Part shown: positions 25,025 through 36,500 of the stretch, in pieces
How the letters are laid out: each line of letters opens with the position of its first letter
How positions within the stretch are numbered: the stretch's first letter is position 1
Origin: Antitrichia curtipendula
Lineage: Eukaryota > Streptophyta > Bryopsida > Hypnales > Leucodontaceae
Assembly (NCBI GenBank): GCA_951230915.1
Contig: OX579639.1
Span: 22,444,001 to 22,508,000 of the forward strand
DNA: 64,000 nt
Direction of reading: 5' to 3'
Made by a program: the position numbers and the translations under genes
Notes under the pieces: generated by a model
Database searches by the model: none
What the model saw: the letters and a program-made list of their open reading frames with translations, nothing else
What the model was told of the DNA's origin: nothing

Positions 25025-25350
25025 AATTGGTTTTCTATTTTTTTTTTTCCTTAATTTTCTAATGAATCATTTTTTTACGGAGTAATTCTATCTTAATTCA
25101 CTACCCTATCAATTGATTTTTTTTTTTTTTCCTTTTCTAATGAATTATTTTTTTTATAGAATGCTATCTTAATTAACTTGAATGAATATTAACAAAATAA
25201 TGAATTGATTTCCCTTTTTTTTTCCTTTTTTTATGAATTCCTTTTTAATGGAATTCTATCTTGGTTAACTTTGTGAATTTACTTGAATATTAACAATTGA
25301 TTTCCCATTTTTTATCCTTTCAATTATGAAGTTTTTAATTTTTTTCGGAA
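25025..25350. repeat. Degenerate AT-rich tandem repeat, about 4 units of 80-100 bp
   Basis: Repeating blocks: TCAATTGATTT, T-run, CCTTTTCTAATGAATTATTTTT, then GGAATTCTATCTTAATT. Spacing is irregular because the T-runs vary. Confidence 0.6.
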
Positions 25351-25499
25351 TTGTGACGATCTTAGTTCACTAGAATAGGCAGTCTTCTTATTCAGGAGCA
25401 ATTAATCTACTTACTACAGTAATCTTTTTCACTTAGTATAGTAAAAAAGTGAAGGGCATGGTAATTACTGCCCGCAACCCAACACTTGTCATCAACAAA

Positions 25500-26590
25500 A
25501 TTTTATTAATCATCACTACGGCTTGCTTGAATGCTTTCTACTGTACATTCGCCGTCTCTCCCCAAAACGCATGATACCCCGCCTTCCTCCTCTCCTCTCG
25601 CTCCTTCCATCGTACGTGTATTTGCTGTAGTTGCTGGAGGCGCATTTTTGCAATTGTTCACAGGTGCGTGCGCGTCGTGGACGGACTAAACTCCACCGGG
25701 GAAGGAAGCGCTTGTGTCTACGATTAGGGGTCGCTTTCAGTGATTTGGTGGTGCCGGAGCCAAGCTTCAGTGCGGCTGTGTGAGTCGTGGTTGAATCGGC
25801 GGATTGTGCTTCCAAAAAGCAGCGTCGTATGTGTGATTGCCCTCCGCCGGTGATGGAAGAGCTTGCGCCTGTCAATGGAGCCAGCCAATTTTCAGTCGAT
25901 GGTGCTTGGAGCTTGGAAGCTTCAGTGTAGTAGGCAGAAGGTGAGAGCAGGTCTACGTGGGACGAGTTGTGCGCTGGAAGGAGGTCGCAGTAGTACAAGT
26001 TGTGCGCCCGGAGGAGCTAGGTCGTAATAGGCTACGGGTTTTGCGGCGGGACGAGTTCTGCTTTTCTACGACTGAGTGACTGTGCGGCCGCAGTCTGAAT
26101 TTCAGGACAGGTGCGTGCGTGACAGACTGAAACATTGCACTATCCACTGTTTTCTGGATACTTTGTGAGATGTGTTGAGGAACTATCACTGGTTTATTTG
26201 AGCCCAGCTATTGCGTTTGTCAAGTAGTTCGTGTGTGCTTAGTTCGACGTGTGTGCTCAGTTGATTTCAGTGTCTGTCAAGTAGACAATTCGTGTGTGCT
26301 TAGTTTGTGTGACTGTGCTTAGTTGAATGATTTCTATGTAGGCTTCTAGTTAGAATGATTGAGTGTTAACTTTGGAGAGTGAACCTTACCTAGACTGAGT
26401 TGTGATTTAGGGTACTATTAGTGCCAACTGGTTGTATTGAATCGTCTGACTTCTCTGAATGATACCATCGTGGGATAGTTTCCCCTGGCCAACTTCTGTT
26501 GGCAATATCGATGTAGGTTGTAGAATGATCTTGGTGAATGATTACTTTCTGAGTTTTATTTGAACTATTTGGTGACTGCCTTGTTTTTGT
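25500..26590 (+). other. Probable 5' leader region of the ParB-like gene
   Basis: GC-richer than its flanks and without a convincing protein. Around 26,215-26,335 a GTGTGCTTAGTT block is repeated about five times. A good acceptor (CTTGTTTTTGTAG, ending at 26,592) lies just before the coding start at 26,640, so an upstream untranslated exon and promoter are likely here. No TATA box can be singled out. Confidence 0.35.
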
Positions 26591-27594
26591 AGCTAAGGAA
26601 TTCTGTGGCGTGTACTTCTTTCTGCTGGAAAGGCGTACGATGGCCGGAGAGTGTTTGGGAGCGGCAGAACCTGGCATAAGCCCATGGGATGACCCGTAAG
26701 TACAAATTCCTTGTCTTTGGGATTTATACTGCATCGTTATAGTTACTGGCTTGTCATGGTTTTTAGTAGAGTACAGGAATAGCGGAACGCTCACGGTATG
26801 AGGCACCACAAATCCGCTAAACCCCAAAAGACGAGCCTCACTATCCATCACTGACTTTCCTACCATTGAGGAACTAAATATGTATGAAATTTGTTATACT
26901 TATTTTTCAGAGCTGAAATTACATGTCTTCTTTAATTCAAAGAAAATTACGGAGTTTTTGATGAAAACTGTTTTTTATGAGAATTTTTGAAGATAAAGTG
27001 AAGGAAAATCACATGAAATGAAAAATTAGTCCAAAAATTCTGAAAATTTCACCATGTGTGTACATTATTGTGAAAAACATCATGGTATAAACTCAATTTC
27101 CGTTTCATTCTATAATTAGAATGCAAAAGACATTGAAAATACTTCCAAAGTTCAAATTGCCATAAAATAATTAATTAAATATTTAATATTTAGAATTTAT
27201 TCAAAATTCCAGTTGGAATAGAAACCAAAGTACATAACATTCATTTTGTTAGATGAGCTCCAACTCAGAAAACATTGTTCTTGTGTAGAAATTTGAGATT
27301 TAGAGAAGGAGCAAGAACTCCACTAAATGCACTGAAATGGCATATTTTGTAAACCATTTTTTTTACTTCCTTCTGAATTACGTGAAAACAAACACTAAGT
27401 TAGTTAGACTGTCTAGAAACTCAATTGAATACTATTTGTAAGTCAACGTGAAAGGTGGCTAGAAAAATGAAGATAAAAAAACTATTTAGAATTTCTCTTG
27501 AGATCCCTGGACTTTTAGCCAAACGCAGAATGACGTTGGCGGTTTAGCCACACATTAAATCGTGGAGAAGGCCACGGTAATGGGTGCCAGATTC

Positions 27595-27705
27595 TATGAC
27601 TGCGGACCTGGATACCCATGACCGTGGACCCAGAACCCTATGACCGTGGAACTAAATCGTAAGTCCGTGGACCTATACCCTATAACCGCGGAATCGGATA
27701 CCTCA
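27595..27705. repeat. Short array of a 22-bp CCGTGGA unit, about 5 copies
   Basis: CTATGACCGTGGACCC-like units follow one another every 20-23 bp (near 27,595, 27,616, 27,638, 27,661, 27,681), directly before the 54-bp palindrome array and in the same intron. Confidence 0.7.
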
Positions 27706-27766
27706 CGATATTCCGGGTGAATTGGAATGCCCATGATGGTTATATTTTACGATTAGTTTGCTGGGG

Positions 27767-28380
27767 CAGTTACGTAGTGAAATCTCACGATACAACTGAT
27801 TTCCTATTAGCTTCTTGGGGCAGTTACGTAATGAGATCCCACGATACAAACAATTTTCGATCAGCTGTTTTGGGCTCTTACATCGTGAGTTCCCACGATG
27901 CAAACAATTTCCGATTTGCTTTCAAGAGCTAATACATCGTGAGTTCCCACGATACAATCGATTCCCAGTCAAAGGCTGGGGTCAATTACATCGTCATTTT
28001 CCTCGCCACTAGCGACTTCCGATTTTCTTCTTGGGTCTGCTACATCATGTGATCCCACGATACAATAAATTTCCAATGAGCTTTTAGGGGCTGTTACATC
28101 GTGAGTTCCCACGATATTGTCGACTTTTGATTGCTCCTAGGATGTATTCCATCGTGATTTCCCACGATATATATGATTTCGGTGTCGCTGTAGGCGGCTG
28201 TTATATCTTGAGATCCCAAAATACAGACGATTGTTGATCAGCAGCTAGGGGCTGTAACATCGTGAGATCACACGATAAGGACGATTCTCGGATAGCTTTT
28301 AGGGGCTGCTACATCATGAGTTCCCACGATACCACCTATTTTTGATTACCAATGGGTTATCGAGGGTTCCCATGATATTC
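27767..28380. repeat. 54-bp tandem array of palindromes, 11 units plus a partial
   Basis: The TTACATCGTGAG start recurs near 27,771, 27,825, 27,879, 27,933, 27,987, 28,041, 28,095, 28,148, 28,202, 28,256 and 28,310; every step is 54 bp except one of 53. Each unit has a near-palindrome (best form ATCGTGAGTTCCCACGAT), then ACAA-ATTTCCGATT and a GCTTTTAGGGGCT spacer. The palindrome is better conserved than the spacer in most units, suggesting constraint. It sits inside intron 1 of the ParB-like gene, ending about 70 bp before exon 2. Not a CRISPR: spacers are not unique. Confidence 0.93.
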
Positions 28381-31300
28381 ATTTTTGAGGACACGTTTCT
28401 CTGTAGCTGTTTACAGATACTAATTGGATCCTCCATTGTCCCTGTAGTGAAATGCAGATTAAGGAGGGCCCAGAGGACTTCACTCCGCGGAAGCTGGCTC
28501 CTTTTGTTGACAACTGGATTTATGATTTCAAGTATACGGGAGACCATCACCCCGGAGCTGTTTATCGCTGCCAGAAGAAACTTACGACATGGGGTCTGGA
28601 ATGGAAGAAAGGCGAGGATGGGATTGCTGTCATCATTCCAAAACTGAAGGACGGGGAAAGGGTGCACCAAACAGTTGGGCTGAACGTCCTCGACATGCAA
28701 GGACTAGATATGCAAGCCGCGCTTCTAATTGTGGATGAGAAGTTACCGAAGTCGGGTCGCAACATGACATACGGGCTAGTTCTTGATCTCAACAAGCTGG
28801 ACATGAATATGTGTAGAACATTGACAAAGATAGGATTAATGTACCAGTCGGACGAGAATGATGCGTGGACACCGCGAACATTGCATTCTCAATGGGAGTT
28901 CATTGAGGAGGCTCGCATTGACACTATCCCAGACACTCATTCTACACCCGCTGGAGATGCAATCATCATCGCCCCTTCGCCATCACCGTCGAAGAGGAGG
29001 GGAGTCAAGAGGAAGGCCATATCCGGAGCACCGGGAGATGTCGAGGAGAAGGAAGGGGCTGCTAGTGGTTCTGCTAAGAAAAAGGCGCCTCTTCAGATTC
29101 ACCAGTGCGTGAAAATGGAAGAGGCGGAAATCAACAAGTTGGATAAGAGTCAGTTGAAGGCTATGAAGGCATTATATCATAACACCTTCAATCCCATGTA
29201 CAAGTGGGGGAAAACGCCCATTCTCGACGCTAGCGGAGAAGCCATACGGGTGCACTTCGACTACTTGCACAAGAGTCCACCTGGTCGACTCGTGTACAAA
29301 GGCATTGAAGAAGCTCGGCTCCACGGAATAATGAACAAGCTTCGTGTGGATGTTGATTTTGTAATTGACAACAGATACATCACCGTCCTTCCATTGAAGC
29401 AGGGGCCATATGGTCCGGATAAGAAGTTACCTCGATGCATGCCCCAAGAAGGATATTTTCATGGAGAAAACACACTACTTCATAATCGGGGGTCAGCACA
29501 CCGTGGAGGCCTACAGGACGTTAATATCCACTGGAGAAATCGCCGAATCTGAGAAGGCCAAAGCTTCAACCTTCGAAATTATACCTATCTGGGCACAATC
29601 TAAGGACTTCGACAATGTTATGCACTTGTCACGTGCTCTCAACCAGAATATTGCTGGATCGTAGAAGGAGCAGAGATTTCTGCAGCAATTTCAGAATGCC
29701 AGAATCAAATGGAGGGATATGAGAAGCCCTCAGCCTGCGACCATGGGCAGGACCCACTCGCCAGAGTACCTAGTATGTCTTTGACCCTATATTTCATTTG
29801 TACATTTAGTTCATGTAGTATGGACCATCATTGGTTACTGGGATGGTATTACCCTGCAATGATAGATTACTGCAACCTTTCCACTGTGCTGGCATTGTGG
29901 GTTCCCACGATAGATCATTGGATGCAACCAATTTCACAACTCCCAAATTTTCGTCTTCATCTGACTCTATTTTACTCCCTGTGTAGAGATTTTACCCTAT
30001 AATGTCGACCATATTCACGAGTATGAAGGGGCAAGAAACTCAGGAGCCTAAGATTCCTCTAATCTTCCTCGAAGACGACGCGGATGTGATGTTGTGGACC
30101 GACATTGAAATGAAGTTCTTGAAGGAAGAGCTTCCGGATCATTCGGGGATAGGAGGCGGTAAAAGAGCGAGTATAAAGCGGAAGCCACTTACCCAAAGTG
30201 ACTTCAAGACGCTTTATGGACTCCATGCTGAGGACATCAGATTCCTCGCGAACTTAGTTCTTGATGGAAAGCTTTGCGTGAAGAGCACGAAGTTGAAATC
30301 AAGCATTGTCTCTCTGTCTGCTGCCGGGGCCCGAATGAGGTTTCTTAGGGTGATGAAGAATGAATTGATGAACCACTATATGAAATTCCCTTTGCCTAGC
30401 AAGAAGCCTGAGTACATCCCCTATACTCTACAAGAATGGGATGATTTCGCTAGTGAAAGGAATATTGGGCTTTCTCAGATAGAGCTTTGGGTGGACAAGG
30501 CGATTTCCAGTACAGTGGGGAAGAAGTGGTTGGACGAACGCACAAAGGGCCTGAACAAGACGTTCGATCCTGACGACTGCCCTGCTTTTGTCAAGGAGCT
30601 CTGGGAGTCTTACCTCAATACCACATCCGGGCTTGCAGTGTCCCAGGCCATGTCAAAAGTTTTTTCTGAAAATTACCAATGCAAAATCATGGACAAGACG
30701 TTGTGGAATATCAGTTCAGTTCTTATGCTTCCTGATGTAATCCAGTGGCGCGGCGAGAAGAAATCGCACATTTACTTCTGGTTCCTTTTCAATACTACAT
30801 CCACTAGAACGCGCGCAAAGATTCTTGAAGATCGCAAGCTGAGGAGGCTCTTTGATGCCCTCGAAACACACGATTTCGCTGCCAAAACTGTTGTTGCCCG
30901 GTCTCCAGCTGTTCTTCTGACGGATGCCCAGGGGTTTAACATGATTGCTTGTCACCTGGAACAACGAAGGATGGAGGCAAAGCTGAGAGTTTGGGATTAT
31001 CATGTCCTGAACTATATTGCTGGTATTGAAGACGGATTTCCTTCCTCTGTTGCCGGAGGATACAATGTCTTCGTTGTATTTTGCTTCGGCCATGACGCAT
31101 GTGACAACAGACAGGGCTCCTTCGACTTCTTCTTTCGTGGATCCAAAACGCTCCAGGCTTCATACAAGTCGGAGGACATGGGGGACGATTATTCGTACTG
31201 GAGCCGTAGTCATTTGCCGCGTCTGAAGATAAGCACGGCTCTTGGCATTTTTGGTGGGCTTATCGATGATGAGATGGTTGTGGTCAATGTGAATGGCGGC

Positions 31301-32312
31301 CCTGAGTTCACATTTTTGGGAATGGTACGTTGTTGATGTTCATCTTTTGTGTATTCTTATTGAAGTTTATTTTTATTCCTTTTTCTAGTGTTTCGTCTAA
31401 CATAGTAGCACACTAACAATTTTCTTGTCAAGACCCGAAGTGGGGAGGCGTTAAAGTTTTGGAGATCGTTAATTCTAGGGAGGCTTTGGAAGAAGCTGAA
31501 GTGCTGGCCAGACAGATCTGGGATCACTACCATCCTCACCCTAGAGTCCTTTTAGACGAGGAAGTAGGGGAGGACCCAATCGGGAACCGTGCTTTGGAGG
31601 TAGATAATGCTGTTGAAGATGTATCATCTGATTCTGAGAGGACAGACACAGATTCCAATCCATCTCTGAGTTCCCTCAGCATGAAGACCAAGTCCCAGCG
31701 TCAGCATAGAGAGGTTCTTCCTGTTCCCATTTTTCCACAGCATGAGATCCCATGATGCTGGGCTAGGGATAATGTCTTCGTGACCAGTATTCAGGAAACA
31801 ATTTGAGTACCGGTTTTTCCTTCTTATCTTATATTGAACTCGTTATTGAAGAGTCCACTCCGGTTATTTCTGTATTCTCTACTGGAAAAAGAGATTTTAT
31901 AGATTTATTCACGGGATTTTTGGCAATAATTTCAAATTATAAACAGGTTATCTCCTGAATGAATCATGTAACTTTTAATTAGTGCAGTTTATTCCGACCA
32001 TTGTTCGTGTGAGGGAAATCAATTCTGAGTACTGTTTGTGTTGTTTTGAAGCAGGAGTGTTTGCCTTTACTTGAATTGCCGCCAAAGAAATTGAAGGATC
32101 CATTCCCAGAAGCACTTACCGTTTCAAAAGTGCCAGTGGAGAAGAGCCATGAGAAGGGAGGATTGCCAATCCGCAACAGCATCTTGTCCGTTGTAGGAAA
32201 GGGTTCGAAGAAGGGAAGAGGATCGATGGAGAGATATAAGAAGACAAAGACGAAAGGGAGACCCAAGACCATTACGAATAACCCATTGGAGAGCCTACAT
32301 GAGCTAATATGA

Positions 32313-32428
32313 GCCACTTGCGACATGGAGAGGGTGCTTAACGGAGTCCTTTATGTGCAAGTGTGTTGATGACTGCCGTTTCTGACAAGCCTTGCTGGAC
32401 TTCCACCTGGGCGCGCGATTTTGAAATG
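32313..32428 (+). other. 3' flank of the ParB-like gene, cut by the CACTA insertion
   Basis: A short stretch between the TGA of the ParB-like gene and the left end of the CACTA element. Before insertion it joined the sequence now at 47,598 onward. Confidence 0.5.
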
Positions 32429-32460
32429 CACTACAAAAAATAGGGGGGTATAAATGACTG
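32429..32460. repeat. CACTA left terminal inverted repeat
   Basis: CACTACAAAAAAT, a G-run, then TATAAATGACT, matching the reverse complement of 47,567-47,597. The first subterminal TGACTG motifs follow at once. Confidence 0.93.
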
Positions 32461-33535
32461 CAAAAAATGACAGGAAAATAGTCATTCCGGACATAAATGA
32501 CTGGAAAACGACTTCGGGTTCTGCAGTCATTGTGGACAAGTCATTCTTTAAATGACTGCTGGTGTATTATCACCATCCACTTCGTACTTGGATGAATATT
32601 GGATGAGGGGGTCTTCATAGAACATGGAAAGAAGAGAAAATTTCATGGAAAGGTCGGGTAGCTTCAAAAATCCTTTTAATTTTTGCTGACATGGCCGTCC
32701 ACGTCACAAATTCCGGAGTCATTTGGCAGTTGAGATTCAGTCCAAGAATAGCTGACGTGGACGGCCATGTCAGCAAAATTCAAAGTCATTTTGCAGTCGT
32801 CATTCAGTTCGGGTGGAGTTCCCGAGGAAAAACACGTGGCAGGTCCGTCCAATACATGCGACGCAGTCATTGTTGGGTCGGACATGGTGACTGAATTCAG
32901 TCATTTCTTAGTTATTTATAAGTTACAGTGTAGTTGGCAAGTGCTGATGTCAGACCCAATTTTGAAGCCACATGTCATTTTGAAGTTCTATCCAATTTAT
33001 TGTCCAGTTACACCAAAGTTGACAAGTATAACTTCTACAGTGAGTAGTGGCTGTGGACTCTCCAGACAGAGGGGTCTGTGTTGCGTAATAGTTTTGAGTT
33101 ACACGAATATAGGCCAACAATCCAGATCTATCACTACGGCGTATCTAAGACATGACTACAAATTCAGTCACCACGTAAGGACGTGCCGCGAGCGCCAGTT
33201 GTATATCCACTGAGGAAGGAGCACTTATGATTTCACATGAGATTACCAGCCTACATGAAGTACACTCTCTTGCAGCACAACTACACACTCTTCAATTGCG
33301 CTAACATGCTCCTCAATGTCATCCAACCTAATTCCTTCTAGGCCATGGCAAAATGGATTCCCAACTTCACACAATTAGAGAACAGACAACGGAAAATGAA
33401 AGTGGCTCCTGAGATAGGATAAGCCATCACTGCAGCTCAGCATGAATATTTACAATACTATTGTTTCCATGGAGTTGTCCCCCAATGCCATAAGTCCGTT
33501 GGGCAAAGTACTTGCTAACTCTCCCGGTGGCCACC
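32461..33535. other. CACTA left subterminal region, non-coding
   Basis: Many copies of AGTCATT/AATGACT and GACTG in both orientations. An internal inverted repeat stands near 32,690-32,775 (GCTGACATGGCCGTCCACGT and its reverse). In characterised CACTA elements such short motifs bind the TNPA-type protein. No gene. Confidence 0.6.
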
Positions 33536-36500
33536 TCAAACCTTAACTTTTAGGTACTTCTGATCCCATATTGTGCTAGTCCCCTCCACATCTTTCAGCT
33601 GCGTTTGCTCATCCGCTTCATGAGGGAACATCAGCGCCACCCATGGCTGCAAAACTTCCTTGATGTCTATCTTAAACCAAGTCTCCGGAATCTCTTGGAA
33701 ATGGAACTTATGTTTGCCTGGGATACCGCTAATCCTCCCCACCGCCACTTCCTGCCTTCTTGACCGCGGGTTGAAGAGAAGAACTTCGTCTTCGAGCCAA
33801 TACTGCAGGTAAGGGCTAACATTAGCTTCAATTCTTAAAACCAAAATGTCCTAAACATATTCAACAAAAAATAGGCATCCTACCCACTTTTCCATCACCT
33901 GCATATGACTAACTTGTGACAGGCCTTTCACTAGTTAATGACTTCAATGCACTTCGCCACTAATTCTTCACTTCCCCGCGACTATGTCTACAGCTGTGCC
34001 CCAATTCATGTACAAAACTATGGCTGCACTAAATTGTTAGCACACAAGAACTACAAGGACCTCGTACATTACATCGTATAAGAAAAACTTTCACATGCAG
34101 ATCCAACAACGCTATGGAAGGCTAACGTCAATAGAGAAGCCCCTTCCCATAATAAACTTCAAAATGCTCTCAATGGTTTATTCGTTGAGAATGACTAGTA
34201 ACTTCTAGCAAAAGCTGGCTGTTGATTGAACAAGTCCTCGTTGTGGAATATATTCATTTCAGTCCCTACATTACTAGAATGGAAACGTCCAATGCATAAG
34301 CCCACCCTTGCAAGCTATGACGACAACTTCAGACGCACCGATTTCAAATGCAGACTCCAAGATGAACCTGACTTCTTAACAACTACACCACAACATGTAA
34401 ATCATTGAATGCAACTGTGCTACACCAGTCTTTCTCTGTGTGATCACTTAACCATCACTAGACAATGACTTCCTATTGCACGTAAGGCGAAACTGTCACA
34501 ACATTCTCAACTGAACGCACCTTCTTCGTGGAGGGTGCGACACCTTTCTTTTCCAACGCTGACGCTGCGGTTGCCCTCGTCTCCCGCGTCTGGAGCTTGA
34601 CCTACACACACGGGTCAATTCTTAGATATAAAGATGAAGGGAAGGTGAGGGGACGCTAGGGCGTGTGCAATCCCATGCTATGCGTGTCCCCTCACCTTCA
34701 ACAATGTCCAGAAACTCATATGCATGTCCGCTTCGGCGTCTTTGCAGCATTTGTGACATGGATTCGTTGACAATATTGGGGAATTTGGATCGAAAGGTAG
34801 GAACATCGGAGCATTCGAGTAAAGTCTCCAACAGCGGCCACAGGTACCGTTTCAGGTGTTCCTTGTCATCTGCCAAGGCGCACATCCACTTCACATAGAA
34901 AGGCGTGCTGAGGATGACGTTAGCGTCCGGGTTGCACTCAACCCTACTCTGCTTACTATCTACAATCACTGTATTAGTTGCACAGAAATGAGGCCAAGTT
35001 GCAAAAACTAACTCTAACTGTTTACTCCAATCGGTTGTGCTGCCATCTGCAACATGGTCTCGAACACCATGTTTGCCTGACCACGCAAACAGTGGGGCGT
35101 GCGTGACACCCTTTACCCCCCCAAGCATTGCAGGCAACACGTCCTTCATTTGTTCCCCGTTGTCGCTGCCCCAGAATGCAACTTCAAAGCTACTGAAGCA
35201 TTGATTAAGGAATGTTTTCAACCAAGGACGGAAGACTACTCTCCTGAACTCAGTTTTAGTGGTACTACGAATTCGAGGATTGGGGTTTGGCTTCCACAAC
35301 ACACTGGAGTCCAACAATGTGCCATGCACATTGAAAATAACTAATATGGGTTGACCACGTTCACGTAATGCGGTGAAGACCCAAGGAGCACCAGAATCAT
35401 GAGGTCTCACCTCACTCGACGTACGTTGATGAACGCCGGGCGGGGAAAATACCTTCACTGGTGTCTTCGGTGGTTTTCTGGACTTCTTCTGAGCCGGCTC
35501 CAGTGCGGCTGGTGCAACCTCCAACGACTTCGACGTCTCCGGCACCACATCCACAACCTGCTGTGACGCTGAAGACTTCTTTGCCAAAGACACTTCAGCC
35601 ACTCCATCTTCCTTCTTCTTGTCGGGGTTGCCTTCCTTCTCGTCGGGGCTGCCTTCGCCATCACTACTTACCGGTGAGGGACCACCGCTACTTCTCGTGG
35701 CCGGGCGATCCTCTTCTCCAGGAACTTCAGCCTCCATAGTATCGTCACATGCCGGCTCTGTGTCGGCTACCGTTGAGGGATCCAGTGCCACAATGTTTTT
35801 TGAGGGCTCCCCGATTTCATGATTAGGGGTGACAATTGCTTCAACCTGAATGGCTTTTTGGAGGTCCACCACCTCCTTATTTGACTTTGGAAACGCATTA
35901 GGCTGCGATGACACTCCCACCTCCTGCAATGTCTCTTTTACAGGGTTTGTCCCGTTTTTGGGTACATTTCGCTCAGACACTTTCCACTCCTTTGTTATCG
36001 GCGCTGAAACGGGGTCTGCAGTCTCAAGGGGAACAAGGTCAGACTCAGAAGACAACGAAGTCAACTCCTTGGGGTTTACCTGCACCTGGGCTTCACCTTT
36101 TTGTTGGCTTGCATGCCCAGGACCTCGCTTCTCCTTTGTGGAAGGAGCGCCGGGCCCCCGCCTATCCTTTGTGGAAGGATTGCCTTTCTCCGTCGCTGTT
36201 GGGACTTTCTTCTTAGAGTTTCCCATGAAACAGGTGCCTTCTGCTTGTGGCAAGTCTCGTGATTCGCGGTTCTCCAACGCTGATTGACCGATGGAGGGGC
36301 TGCCTTCATCACGTGGCTTCGACTTTCCCATGAAGCTCTGGAACATTGAACGCAAGTCGTCAATTGCCGCGGCTTGGGCACCGGAGTTGGCCAGGAAATG
36401 TCCCATCTTGTGGTCCACATCCGTCTTCCACGATTGCATCAATTCCCAGTGAGGGCTGTCACCTGCTCCCGCCTTCTAATCACAAACAAACATGCAACAA

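Larger units (their letters stand above)
26640..32312 (+). pseudogene. Spliced gene: ParB/Srx-like core plus methyltransferase-like C-terminus
   Basis: Exons read by splice sites and phase: 26640-26695, 28448-29772, 29987-31324, 31441-31713, 32055-32312. All four junctions keep one frame; exon 1 (MAGECLGAAEPG...) joins the next through CC|T. Near 29,470-29,520 lies FIIGGQHTVEAYR, matching the GGHR-type box of ParB/sulfiredoxin-fold proteins. The end of exon 3 and start of exon 4 (VVVNVNGGPEFTFLGM, then WGGVKVLEIVNSREALEEAE) resembles the AdoMet-binding end of DNA methyltransferases; this is weaker. The C-terminus is basic (KKTKTKGRPKT, AT-hook-like) and ends in TGA. Defects: a frameshift near 29,430-29,445 and TAG at 29662-29664. 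Intron 1 carries a palindrome array. ParB plus methyltransferase pairing is common in mobile elements, but function here is inference. Confidence 0.55.

Noticed and set aside
25516..26866. Minus-strand proteins of 80-160 residues
   Set aside because: They lie antisense to the likely leader and first exon of the ParB-like gene and have no recognisable domain.
27703..28012. Repeat-protein ORFs on both strands across the 54-bp array
   Set aside because: The period is a multiple of three, so frames stay open by construction; a good donor at 26,696 and acceptor at 28,447 make the region an intron.
27767..28380. CRISPR-like array (regular repeats with spacers)
   Set aside because: The between-repeat segments are copies of each other, not unique spacers, no cas genes are present, and the sequence is eukaryotic with introns.
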